Source: Oscillibacter valericigenes Sjm18-20
Lineage (GTDB): Bacteria; Bacillota; Clostridia; Oscillospirales; Oscillospiraceae
Direction: 5' to 3'
Assembly: GCA_000283575.1 (NCBI GenBank)
Contig: AP012044.1
Span: forward strand, 3,224,001-3,288,000
DNA: 64,000 nt
Below, one piece after another: positions 32,879 through 40,661 of the stretch. Position numbers and translations under genes: made by a program. The notes beneath the pieces are model-generated. The model saw nothing but the letters and a program-made list of their open reading frames with translations, made no database searches and had not been told where the DNA came from. How positions within the stretch are numbered: position 1 is the first letter of the stretch; each line of letters opens with the position of its first letter.

Positions 32879-34146
32879 ATGTGCTCCTTCCCTTTCTTCG
32901 CGGCGCCTGTGATGGCAGCCAGACTGCATAGCAGATCCGGTGCACCGAACCCGCCGGATTTTGAAATTATGTGAATACCTTTGCCTTGATAGGTAAAGGC
33001 TGACAACACGACGCCGGGAGTTAGCTCACAAACTGGCGTCAGCTCCGTGACACCCATCTCCCGCATCAGCGCCAGTAGCGTATCACCGCCAGTGCACATC
33101 AAAGTGGCTTTTAGACCGCCGTCCACCATTCGCCGTGTCAGAGTTGCCAGCGCCCCCGAAATTCGCAGCCGCACCTGCTCTTTTGTCAAGCCATGGAGAT
33201 GAACAAAGGTGTCGGTCTCCGTACCGTCGTCCGAGTCATTGGAATCCAGAATACAGCAGCGGTTGTGGGCGGCGGTGTCCAACCAGCCGCGCATTGCTTC
33301 TTCGCAGCGAGTGCTTTCCAACCAAAGAGGATCCAGCTTTTCCAAAAGCTCCAGCCGAAACCGGACGAACCCGTTGCGCTCCGCTGTTTCCAGCTGTAGC
33401 TGCGTCACAGGATTGACGCTTCCACACACCACAAAAAGAGCAGGAATCAGCGGCGGAATCCCCGCGGGTTTCCTCTCAAGCTCCAGCAACTCAGCCAGCA
33501 CAGCAGCAAATCCGGCGCAACCAGCGGATAGGTGCAGACTTTCCAGCGTCAGATCCTGTGCAATTTCCCACAAGTCTGCATCCGAATCCGCATCGTAAAG
33601 TTGGATACCCGGCTGACTCCACGCCCGGGTGGAAGTAGTCTCCGGATGCAATGCAACCGGTCGATCTGTCTGGGCGGCAATGATCTCCCGAATATCCGAG
33701 AAACGCACAGGCTCGAAGGGGTCCTGTCCGAAGACGCTTTGTGCTACGGGAATGCCGTCCACATAATGAACACCGCCTCGGGTAATCCTCCCCATGACGG
33801 GGAAGGCTGGCACAAAGGCCATCCGGTGCAGCTCCGCCGCGTCCATGGCGGCATTCAGCTCACTGCCGATGTTGCCCCGCAGGGCGGAGTCCGTCTTTTT
33901 ATATATGTAAGGGATACCGGCGTTTCTGGCCTCCCGCACGACTCGGTACACCACGGCGTAGGCCTGGTCAGGGGGCAGGTGCCGGGTCTCGGCGTTGAGC
34001 ACCAGCACCTCCGTTCCCGCGGCTGGCTGAGAGAAGTCGTACATTGGGGCCGTCTCCACCAGCGTTTTGGCGCCGTATGCGGCGAACTGAACCCCAGTAT
34101 CCAGCGCTCCTGTAAAATCATCCGCAATTATAAGCAACTTTATCAT
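32872..34146 (-). CDS. Four-carbon acid sugar kinase (DUF1537 family)
   Basis: The product, about 424 residues from ATG 34146, starts MIKLLIIADDFTGALDTGVQ, the family's N-terminal sugar-acid binding motif, and ends with the nucleotide-binding part around TLMCTGGDTLLALMREMGV and LSAFTYQGKGIHIISKSGGF. DUF1537 kinases phosphorylate D-threonate, D-erythronate or related 4-carbon acids at C4. It is the first gene of the operon, under the minus-strand promoter at 34263-34291. The ribosome site before 34146 is weak. A TTG at 34158 is a possible alternative. Confidence 0.9.
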   Translation of the reverse strand: MIKLLIIADDFTGALDTGVQFAAYGAKTLVETAPMYDFSQPAAGTEVLVLNAETRHLPPDQAYAVVYRVVREARNAGIPYIYKKTDSALRGNIGSELNAAMDAAELHRMAFVPAFPVMGRITRGGVHYVDGIPVAQSVFGQDPFEPVRFSDIREIIAAQTDRPVALHPETTSTRAWSQPGIQLYDADSDADLWEIAQDLTLESLHLSAGCAGFAAVLAELLELERKPAGIPPLIPALFVVCGSVNPVTQLQLETAERNGFVRFRLELLEKLDPLWLESTRCEEAMRGWLDTAAHNRCCILDSNDSDDGTETDTFVHLHGLTKEQVRLRISGALATLTRRMVDGGLKATLMCTGGDTLLALMREMGVTELTPVCELTPGVVLSAFTYQGKGIHIISKSGGFGAPDLLCSLAAITGAAKKGKEHIC

Positions 34147-34163
34147 GCAAGCACCCAATCAAA

Positions 34164-34181
34164 GTTTATTTTTGAAACACA
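34164..34181. promoter_or_regulatory. Operator-like direct repeat, copy 1
   Basis: GTTTATTTTTGAAACACA matches 34312-34329 at 17 of 18 positions in the same direction, 148 bp away (about 14 helical turns). It lies in the leader of the catabolic operon, downstream of its promoter. It is likely bound by the divergent regulator. Confidence 0.6.
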
Positions 34182-34262
34182 CGAGCCCGGCAGTTTGCAA
34201 TTTTTAATATTGGACGGCTATGCGAACTAGAGAACCAGTGTGTTTTCTCTTGCTACCGTTTT

Positions 34263-34291
34263 ATTTTACAGGAGTGTCCCAAATTACGCAA
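34263..34291 (-). promoter_or_regulatory. Promoter of the acid-sugar operon
   Basis: On the minus strand TTGCGT (34286-34291), 17 bp, TAAAAT (34263-34268). It is a sigma-A-type promoter. No sigma-54 (GG-N10-GC) site is seen in the intergenic region. Confidence 0.6.
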
Positions 34292-34311
34292 TTATTTTTT
34301 ACATTTTTTCT

Positions 34312-34329
34312 GTTTATTTTTGAACCACA
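34312..34329. promoter_or_regulatory. Operator-like direct repeat, copy 2
   Basis: GTTTATTTTTGAACCACA lies between the two divergent promoters, 20 bp upstream of the -35 of the operon and 11 bp upstream of the -35 of the regulator gene. It can act on both. Confidence 0.6.
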
Positions 34330-34340
34330 TTTAAAAATAG

Positions 34341-34369
34341 TTGCATTGTTTTTGTGAATTTGTTATAAT
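34341..34369 (+). promoter_or_regulatory. Promoter of the regulator gene
   Basis: TTGCAT (34341-34346), 17 bp, TATAAT (34364-34369), about 30 bp before the ATG at 34401. Confidence 0.7.
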
Positions 34370-34400
34370 ATATTTAAATATTAAACACATGGAGGAGCCT

Positions 34401-36185
34401 ATGAAGAAGCAGTTGCGCGTACTGGGCATCGCGCCCTACGAGGGAATGAAAACTCTGATGTCCTCACTGGCGGCAAACTATCCGCAGATCGACCTGACGC
34501 TGTTTGTAGGCGATCTGGAGCAGGGTGTGGAAATTGCCCGGAGCAGCTTTCACGGTAATTATGACGTGGTGATTTCCCGTGGCGGCACGGCCAAGCTGCT
34601 GCGCCAGCTCTCCCTGCCGGTAATTGAGATCGAGGTCTCCATGTACGACATTCTGTGTGCTGTTAAGCTGGCGGACGGCGTGAGTGGTCGGACGGCCATG
34701 GTTGCCTTCGCCAATATCACGGAAAACGCCCGGTTGCTGTGCGATCTGCTGGGTTACGACGTAGACATTTTTACGATAGAATCCGCCGACATGGTGGAGC
34801 CCGCTCTTCGTCGGTTGCAAAACGAAAGCTATCAGGCGATTTTATGTGACATGATTGCCAATACCACCGCCAAACGGCTGGGGCTGAATTCGTTTCTGAT
34901 TACCTCTGGGCTGGACAGTATCCGCCAGGCCTTTGAGCGGACACTGGACTTTGCCCGGAATCAGGAGCGTCTGCGGGATGAAAACCAGTTCTTCCGCCAG
35001 GTCATTCGAGGCCAGATCGGCCAGACCGTGGTATTTGATGACGATGGCGGCTTGTTTTTTTCCACCTTGGAAGAGCCGGCGGCGGATGTTCTGGAGCTGT
35101 TGCGCCGGGAGATCCCTCTGATCCAAGGCGAAACTCAGCAGCGTATTACCCGCAATCTGAATGGAATGCTATATTCCATCCGGACCCAGCGAATTACGGT
35201 GGGGAACCTGTCCTGCACGGCGTTTTTCTTTGCCGCCCGCAAGTCTCCTATTTCCTCCGGACAGATGGGGATTCGCTTCTTGAACAGTACGGAGGCAGAG
35301 AATGCATTTTACAACAGTATTTTCAGCTTTGCAGGTACCGTGGGCGACCAGCAGGGCGAGATCACCCGAGTGAATCAGAGCATCGCGCCGGTCATGGTGG
35401 CCGGGGAGGACGGCACCGGTAAGGAGCCTTTGGTCAGTGTGATTTACCTGCGCAGTGCTTTTAAGAATAATCCGCTGGTATCCGTCAACTGCAGCCTACT
35501 CAATGAAAAAAGCTGGGCATTTTTATTGGAGCACCACAATTCCCCTCTGGCGGATGAGGGGAACACCCTGTACTTTTCCAGTGTGGATGTGCTGACGGCC
35601 GAGCGGCGGCTCCAGCTTCTGTCGGCTTTGTCGGAAATGGAGGTGTGCCGGCGCAATCGGGTGATTTTTTCCTGTGTGTGCCAACCAGGGGAGTACATCA
35701 CGCCGACCGGAGCGGAGATTATGGACAAGCTGTGCTGCCTGTCGCTGTATCTGCCGCCGCTGCGCAGCCAGTCCGACCGAATTCCTCCGATGGTGAATCT
35801 GACTTTGAGCCATCTGAACGTAGAGCTGGCACACCAGATTGTGGGCGCGGAGCCGGAGGCCATCGACCTACTGAAAAGCTTTTCCTGGCCATACAATTAT
35901 ACCCAATTCCGGCGTGTCATAGGGGAACTTGCCGCCACTGCCAAAGGGCAGATTATCACCGCTGAGAGTGTCCGCAGCCTGCTGAAAAAGGAACGACATG
36001 TAGGTGCATTTTCAACGGGCGCAGAGAACGCGGCCACCCCGCTGGATCTGAACCGCACGATGGATGAGATCAGCCAAGATGTGGCACTGCGCGTATTGGA
36101 GGAAACAGGTGGAAACCAGACCGCTGCAGCCAAGAGGCTCGGCATTAGCCGAACAACTCTCTGGCGGCTGACCCGGAATATGTAG
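34401..36185 (+). CDS. PrpR-like regulator with degenerate sigma-54 AAA+ domain and Fis-type HTH
   Basis: The start ATG 34401 has GGAGGAG six bases before it. An in-frame ATG at 34341 overlaps the promoter and is rejected. The product is 594 residues. Residues 5-185 are a PrpR_N-type sensor (VRISRGGTAKL-like text: DVVISRGGTAKLLRQLSLPV). A weakened AAA+ region follows: Walker A GEDGTGKEP near 335 is kept, but the GAFTGA loop is absent and Walker B reads LYFSSVDV instead of LFLDEI. A Fis-type helix-turn-helix ends the protein (GGNQTAAAKRLGISRTTLWR). It probably senses the sugar acid or its phosphate and controls the divergent operon without sigma-54. Confidence 0.88.
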   Translation: MKKQLRVLGIAPYEGMKTLMSSLAANYPQIDLTLFVGDLEQGVEIARSSFHGNYDVVISRGGTAKLLRQLSLPVIEIEVSMYDILCAVKLADGVSGRTAMVAFANITENARLLCDLLGYDVDIFTIESADMVEPALRRLQNESYQAILCDMIANTTAKRLGLNSFLITSGLDSIRQAFERTLDFARNQERLRDENQFFRQVIRGQIGQTVVFDDDGGLFFSTLEEPAADVLELLRREIPLIQGETQQRITRNLNGMLYSIRTQRITVGNLSCTAFFFAARKSPISSGQMGIRFLNSTEAENAFYNSIFSFAGTVGDQQGEITRVNQSIAPVMVAGEDGTGKEPLVSVIYLRSAFKNNPLVSVNCSLLNEKSWAFLLEHHNSPLADEGNTLYFSSVDVLTAERRLQLLSALSEMEVCRRNRVIFSCVCQPGEYITPTGAEIMDKLCCLSLYLPPLRSQSDRIPPMVNLTLSHLNVELAHQIVGAEPEAIDLLKSFSWPYNYTQFRRVIGELAATAKGQIITAESVRSLLKKERHVGAFSTGAENAATPLDLNRTMDEISQDVALRVLEETGGNQTAAAKRLGISRTTLWRLTRNM

Positions 36186-36199
36186 TTTTAATAAAGTAT

Positions 36200-36342
36200 C
36201 ATGCTTACACGTATGAAACTGTAGGTGCTTTAAAAAGTAACTGTCGCTATAGAAATTCGTTTCGCAGACTCAACGAGATTGGTGTTACTCTTTTAAGTCA
36301 GGAGCAGCAGAAAGCACTCCTGTTACTGCTGGACAAATCATA
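36200..36342 (+). pseudogene. Possible relic of a regulator C-terminus
   Basis: A reading frame ending at 36342 closes with LLSQEQQKALLLLLDKS, close to the ending of the XRE repressor at 40662 (GLTTEQKQALLILLKR). No start or HTH is left. It may be the left edge of the mobile island. Confidence 0.35.
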
Positions 36343-36367
36343 AGTTCCGGCTTTCTCCTTTTGTTAG

Positions 36368-36416
36368 ACTATATATTATAAAGATGAAGCACGCAGGGCA
36401 TTTTGCTCTGCGTGCT
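36368..36416 (+). promoter_or_regulatory. AT box plus hairpin leader before module copy 1
   Basis: ACTATATATTATAA (36368-36381) is followed by a 12-bp stem (AGCACGCAGGGC / GCTCTGCGTGCT) at 36388-36416, then the ribosome site of the DUF3846 gene. The same plan occurs at 37093-37137 and 50034-50081. Confidence 0.5.
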
Positions 36417-36439
36417 ATCTTTATGATGAGGTGACTCTC

Positions 36440-36823
36440 ATGCGTATTTTATTGATTGAAGCGTCGTTTCCACCCCGCGAGACGGATATTCCCGGCACGC
36501 TGGAATCCATGCAGGCTTTGGTAGGCGGAACCATCCAGGCAGTCTTCCCATTTGAAGACCCCATTGCCCTGATTTGCAACGATGACGGTAAGCTGCTGAA
36601 TCTGCCACTGAACCGTGCCCTGCGAAACCCGGACACCGGGGAAATCTATGATGTAATCGCCGGCACCTTCTTTCTCTGTGGAGCGCCACCGGATGCAGAG
36701 GATTTCACCGACCTCACCCCGGATCAGGTAACTGCCTACACAGCCAGATTCCAAAATCCCGAGCAGTTTATCCTTCTCAATGGGCATCTGTTGGTGTTTC
36801 CCTTAGATAATTGCCATGATTGA
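36440..36823 (+). CDS. DUF3846 protein (module copy 1)
   Basis: The start ATG 36440 follows GATGAGGTGACTCTC. The product of about 127 residues contains MRILLIEASFPPRETDIPGT, TIQAVFPFEDPIALICNDDG and NRALRNPDTGEIYDVIAGTF, the DUF3846 pattern common on clostridial and actinobacterial plasmids, ICEs and phages. Function is unknown. It has a near-identical copy at 50107-50490. It is followed by DUF6809 with an 8-bp overlap. Confidence 0.85.
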   Translation: MRILLIEASFPPRETDIPGTLESMQALVGGTIQAVFPFEDPIALICNDDGKLLNLPLNRALRNPDTGEIYDVIAGTFFLCGAPPDAEDFTDLTPDQVTAYTARFQNPEQFILLNGHLLVFPLDNCHD

Positions 36824-37088
36824 CGATCTATTCTATGGAAACGTGAACTCCTACGAACGTCCCGCCACAGATGACCCGGAGATTCAAGCTGCCACGAAAG
36901 TCCTCGTGGACTTGGAGGAGAACCTGTGCAAGGAAGTGAGGAGCGCGCAATTGGATGCCCTGTCCAATGCCTACGCCACGCTAAATGAGCTATCCATGCT
37001 CCGAGCCTTTCAAAGCGGATTTCGGGTGGGATTTGGCATCGCCGAGGATTTGTACCGGCAAACGGCGCAATCTGAACGGGCGAAGTAA
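36816..37088 (+). CDS. DUF6809-like protein (module copy 1)
   Basis: The 90-residue helical protein begins MIDDLFYGNVNSYERPATDD and ends with SGFRVGFGIAEDLYRQTA, as in DUF6809 proteins, which are frequent in Firmicutes mobile elements. It overlaps the DUF3846 gene by 8 bp (ATGATTGA), so the two are coupled. Function is unknown. Its copy is at 50483-50755. Confidence 0.78.
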   Translation: MIDDLFYGNVNSYERPATDDPEIQAATKVLVDLEENLCKEVRSAQLDALSNAYATLNELSMLRAFQSGFRVGFGIAEDLYRQTAQSERAK

Positions 37089-37092
37089 GTGA

Positions 37093-37137
37093 ACTATATA
37101 CTATAATTGTGAGGCCCCAGGACAGCATCCTGGGGCC
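37093..37137 (+). promoter_or_regulatory. AT box plus hairpin leader before the amidoligase gene
   Basis: ACTATATACTATAAT (37093-37107) is followed by a 10-bp stem GGCCCCAGGA / TCCTGGGGCC (37113-37137) and ATTTTCT, then GGAGGAATTAAAA and the ATG at 37166. It could be an internal promoter plus attenuator. Confidence 0.5.
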
Positions 37138-37165
37138 ATTTTCTATCATCTTGGAGGAATTAAAA

Positions 37166-38272
37166 ATGGCTGAGACTTTTACCTGCGACCACTGTGGCCA
37201 GGAACTGACCGCAGACCGTCAAATTGAGTTCGACGGGCAGACGCTATGCGAAGACTGCTTCGAGGAGCTGACCACTACCTGTGACCGTTGCGGGGACCGC
37301 ATCTGGCGGGACAACAGCACGGGCGATTCAGACACCGTGCTGTGTGAAGATTGCTTCGACGAATACTATCACCGCTGCTCTGACTGCGGGCGGCTGATTC
37401 ACAATGACGACACGTATTACGTGGACGATGACAGCGAGGAACCCTACTGCTGCAACTGTATCGACAGCCACCGCGGAGGTATCCAGTCATACTACTATAA
37501 GCCTTCCCCAATCTTCCACGGTGACGGACCCCGCTATTTGGGCGTCGAGCTGGAGATCGACGACGGCGGTGAATATGGCTCCACGGCGGAAAAGCTGATG
37601 GCGATTGGCAACCGGGATGCGGAGAACATCTACATTAAGCACGACGGTTCTTTAAATGAGGGCATGGAGATTGTGACCCATCCCATGACGCTGGCATACC
37701 ACCGGGATCAGATGCCGTGGCAGGAGATTGCGCAAAAGTCGCTAGAGCTTGGTTACTACAGCCACCGGGCGGAGACCTGCGGCCTGCATGTCCACGTCAA
37801 CCGCAACAGCTTTGGTGAAACCGAAGAGGAGCAGGAGGAGGCCATTGCCCGTATTTTATTCTTTGTGGAAAACCACTGGAATGAGCTGCTGCGGTTTTCT
37901 CGCCGGACAAAACGCCAGTTGGAAAAGTGGGCCTCCCGCTATGGGCGGAAGGACAGCCCCAAGGAGGTGCTGGACTCCGCCAAAAAGTCCTGCGCGGGTC
38001 GGTACACCTGCGTAAACCTAACCAACTATGACACCATCGAGTTCCGTATCTTCCGTGGAACCCTGAAAACCAATACGTTAATCGCCACGCTGGAACTCGT
38101 CGAGGAGCTTTGCAGCGTGGCGGTTTCTCTTTCTGACGAGGGTATGGCGGAGCTGACGTGGACGGAGTTCGTCTCCAGGCTGTCAACCGACAAGTACCCG
38201 GAGCTAATCCAATATCTAAAAGAGCGGCGGCTGTATGTAAATGAACCGGTTTCTGCTGCGGAGGAGGACTAA
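37166..38272 (+). CDS. Amidoligase with N-terminal treble-clef zinc ribbons
   Basis: I choose ATG 37166, with TTGGAGGAATTAAAA before it. The product is 368 residues. Residues 1-120 hold three CxxC-based zinc knuckles (FTCDHCGQEL, TTCDRCGDRIW, HRCSDCGRLI with LCEDCF repeats). From about 135 an amidoligase domain of the COOH-NH2 ligase/ATP-grasp-like superfamily follows (LGVELEIDDGG, ETCGLHVHVNRNSFGE, TIEFRIFRGTL). These enzymes join an amine to a carboxylate using ATP. The glutamine amidotransferase gene directly after it probably supplies ammonia. Confidence 0.85.
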   Translation: MAETFTCDHCGQELTADRQIEFDGQTLCEDCFEELTTTCDRCGDRIWRDNSTGDSDTVLCEDCFDEYYHRCSDCGRLIHNDDTYYVDDDSEEPYCCNCIDSHRGGIQSYYYKPSPIFHGDGPRYLGVELEIDDGGEYGSTAEKLMAIGNRDAENIYIKHDGSLNEGMEIVTHPMTLAYHRDQMPWQEIAQKSLELGYYSHRAETCGLHVHVNRNSFGETEEEQEEAIARILFFVENHWNELLRFSRRTKRQLEKWASRYGRKDSPKEVLDSAKKSCAGRYTCVNLTNYDTIEFRIFRGTLKTNTLIATLELVEELCSVAVSLSDEGMAELTWTEFVSRLSTDKYPELIQYLKERRLYVNEPVSAAEED

Positions 38273-38274
38273 AA

Positions 38275-39222
38275 ATGTGCTGTTTGTTTGGAATGGTTGA
38301 TTACGGCCACACCCTGTCCGCAAAGCGTAAAGGCCAGATCTTAACGGTCTTGGCAACTGAATGTGAAGCAAGAGGGACTGACGCCACCGGGATCGCCTAC
38401 AATTCCCACGGGCGGCTCCGCATCTACAAAAAGCCGGTGCCGGCCCGTCAGCTGCGCATCCTCGTCCCGCCGGGCGCGTCGGTGATCACGGGCCACACCC
38501 GCATGACTACGCAGGGAAACGCCAAGCGGAACTATAACAACCACCCATTTCGCGGCGTGGCCGGACAGTTACCCTTTGCACTGGCTCACAACGGAATTCT
38601 GCGCAACGACGAGCTTCTTAAGCGGCAATTCAAGCTCCCTCACAGCAAGATTCAAACGGATTCCTATGTTGCCGCGCAGCTGCTGGAAAAGAAGGGCCAG
38701 CTGAATTTCGATACGCTTCGGTTTATGGCGGAGCAGTTGGAGGGCTCGTTCGCCATGACCGTGCTGGACGGGGCAGACAACCTCTGGATCGTAAAGGGGG
38801 ATAATCCGCTGTGTCTGCTGGACTTTCCCCGACTTGGCGTCTACCTCTACGCCTCTACGGAGGAAATTCTCCGCCGCGCACTGGATAAACTCTGGATGCG
38901 GCAGGAAAAGCAGGTTCATGTTTCGACGGACTGCGGGGAGCTTCTGCGGCTATCCCCGGATGGGACAATCTCCCGCAGCACGTTTGACGACAAAAATCTG
39001 TTTCTGCCGTGGTACAGCAGCTTCCATGATGCAGCCCCGTTTTCCAAACAAGGCGGAAGCGGAGTGTTGTGGGATGTTTCCCCGCGGGACACGGAGTATC
39101 TGGAGGAGATCAAGGACGTGGCCTCAGCCTTCGGTTATGCGCCGGAGGCCATCGACTCCCTGGCCCGGCAGGGCTTCACTCCGGAGGAGCTGGAGGAGTT
39201 CCTTTACTGCGGAGAGCTGTGA
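38275..39222 (+). CDS. Class II glutamine amidotransferase-like Ntn hydrolase (module copy 1)
   Basis: The 315-residue protein starts MCCLFGMVDYG, giving Cys2 as the N-terminal nucleophile after Met removal, with GHTRMTTQGNAKRNYNNHPF (Arg and Asn of the glutamine pocket) and ALAHNGILRND further on. This matches GATase class II domains. It starts 3 bp after the amidoligase stop, so they are a pair: glutamine hydrolysis with ammonia used by the ligase. The target could be a protein or peptide of the element or of an invader. A second copy is at 51055-52002. Confidence 0.88.
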   Translation: MCCLFGMVDYGHTLSAKRKGQILTVLATECEARGTDATGIAYNSHGRLRIYKKPVPARQLRILVPPGASVITGHTRMTTQGNAKRNYNNHPFRGVAGQLPFALAHNGILRNDELLKRQFKLPHSKIQTDSYVAAQLLEKKGQLNFDTLRFMAEQLEGSFAMTVLDGADNLWIVKGDNPLCLLDFPRLGVYLYASTEEILRRALDKLWMRQEKQVHVSTDCGELLRLSPDGTISRSTFDDKNLFLPWYSSFHDAAPFSKQGGSGVLWDVSPRDTEYLEEIKDVASAFGYAPEAIDSLARQGFTPEELEEFLYCGEL

Positions 39223-39335
39223 CCCATTAGGGTATACCCTAGCGGTACGGCATAAAAGTATCCCAATAGAGTTGGTTTTCGGCTTTTGGCATGTGCCAGC
39301 CCGAACATTGATCCTATTGGAAATAAATTAAAATT

Positions 39336-39689
39336 TTATTGATGGCTTTCCAGAATTACAGAGCAGTACCGTTTCAACTCAGGAATATCCTCTGTAATGA
39401 TTTCCCAAGTGGTCTCTGGGTCTACCGTGCCATAGCTATGAGCAACAATGTTTCGCATAGCCTTGATCTGCCTCCATGGTACAGCAGGATGCGCTTCCCG
39501 AAACTCGTCTGTCAATTTACCAACCAATTCTCCAATTTGCAAGATGCACAGTGCGGCGGCATTCCGATATATCGCATCAGACGCGAACAAGGCATACTCA
39601 TTTCCGAAGCGGTGAACCGTCTCCTCAATCTGATTACAGTAGGAGACCATATGCTCCAGAATACTGAGGTTGCGGTCAAGAGGCTTCAT
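39336..39689 (-). CDS. hepT: HepT-like HEPN toxin of a MNT/HEPN pair
   Basis: The start ATG 39689 lies inside the end of the antitoxin gene (14-bp overlap). The product of 117 residues is all-helical and contains the HEPN signature RNIVAHSYG (R-x4-H and Tyr). HEPN proteins of this type are RNases controlled by the nucleotidyltransferase partner MntA, which AMPylates the Tyr. The pair forms a type VII toxin-antitoxin and is common in defence and mobile DNA. Confidence 0.88.
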   Translation of the reverse strand: MKPLDRNLSILEHMVSYCNQIEETVHRFGNEYALFASDAIYRNAAALCILQIGELVGKLTDEFREAHPAVPWRQIKAMRNIVAHSYGTVDPETTWEIITEDIPELKRYCSVILESHQ

Positions 39690-39972
39690 AAAGCAGCACC
39701 TCGTCATCTTGGATAGAGGACAGAAAACGATCATCCAAACTACCGGTGGGAACAAGATCTACGGAAACGCCCAGTGCTTCCTCCAAATCCAATAAAAGCC
39801 CAGCCAGCGCAAAACCGCGAATAGTCCCCTTGTCAATACGAAGATCAATGTCGCTGGAGGCGGTCATGTCTCCTCGCGCATAGGAACCGAACAGATAGAC
39901 TCGTTTGGCACCGTACTTGGCCGCAAGCGCAGAGACGATATTCCGAATTTCCGAAAGCGTATAGGTCACCAT
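39676..39972 (-). CDS. mntA: MntA-like nucleotidyltransferase antitoxin
   Basis: The 98-residue protein contains the minimal nucleotidyltransferase signature GSYARGDMTASSDIDLRI (G-S-x10-D-x-D). It precedes and overlaps HepT, the usual order in MNT-HEPN loci. It neutralises HepT by adding AMP to it. A TTGACA -35-like sequence lies at 40020-40025 on the minus strand, upstream, but the matching -10 is poor. Confidence 0.88.
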   Translation of the reverse strand: MVTYTLSEIRNIVSALAAKYGAKRVYLFGSYARGDMTASSDIDLRIDKGTIRGFALAGLLLDLEEALGVSVDLVPTGSLDDRFLSSIQDDEVLLYEAS

Positions 39973-40052
39973 ATAAGTCTCCCTGTCTGAAATAGTTACC
40001 TATAGTATAACAACGAACGTGTCAATTTACAACCAGGAGGAAGAAAAATCAA

Positions 40053-40604
40053 TTGAAAATTGGATATGTCCGCGTCAGCACGGCAGAGCAAAACACCGCC
40101 CGTCAAGAGGTGCTGATGAAGGAACTTGGCGTCGAGCATTTATATGTTGATAGGACCAGCGGCAAAAATACAGATCGCCCGGAATTGAAAAAGATGATGA
40201 CCTATGCAAGGCAGGGCGATACGGTGATCGTGGAGTCCATCAGCCGTTTTGCACGAAACACCCGGGATCTGTTGGACTTGGTAGAACAGCTGACAGCAAA
40301 GCACGTAGAATTTGTATCCCGCAAGGAAGCCATCGACACCACCACGCCCTCCGGGAAATTTATGCTGACGGTTTTCGGCGCGGTGGCAGAACTGGAGCGG
40401 GAGTACATTTTGCAGCGCCAGCGGGAAGGTATAGAAATTGCCAAGTGCCAAGGAAAGTATACTGGGCGAAAGCCGGTTACGCACCCGGATTTCAGCCGCG
40501 TGACGCAGGAGTGGCGGTCCGGCCAAATCACGGCGGCAGCGGCCATGCGCACGTTGAGCATGAAGCCCAGTACCTTTTACCGAAAGGTAAAGCAACTTCG
40601 TTAA
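40053..40604 (+). CDS. Serine recombinase/resolvase
   Basis: The 183-residue protein starts at TTG 40053 (AGGAGGAAG upstream) with IGYVRVSTAEQNTARQ (catalytic Ser), VESISRFARNTRDLL and the E helix LTVFGAVAELEREYILQRQR, with a C-terminal helix-turn-helix (ITAAAAMRTLSMKPSTFYRK). This is the size of a resolvase/invertase. It may resolve dimers of the island or invert DNA. No clear res site could be defined by eye. Confidence 0.92.
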   Translation: MKIGYVRVSTAEQNTARQEVLMKELGVEHLYVDRTSGKNTDRPELKKMMTYARQGDTVIVESISRFARNTRDLLDLVEQLTAKHVEFVSRKEAIDTTTPSGKFMLTVFGAVAELEREYILQRQREGIEIAKCQGKYTGRKPVTHPDFSRVTQEWRSGQITAAAAMRTLSMKPSTFYRKVKQLR

Positions 40605-40638
40605 TTGCTGCCAAAGCATAGGCAAGTAAAGGAAAAGG

Positions 40639-40661
40639 ACCGAGAGGGTACCCCTCTCGGT
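40639..40661. terminator. Bidirectional terminator
   Basis: The 10-bp stem ACCGAGAGGG / CCCTCTCGGT with a 3-nt loop lies between the convergent ends of the recombinase and the XRE gene. Confidence 0.7.

Noticed and set aside
32087..32974. Plus-strand frame of 295 codons
   Set aside because: It lies opposite the iron alcohol dehydrogenase gene, has no ribosome site and no known motif. The GC-rich third positions of the real gene create it.
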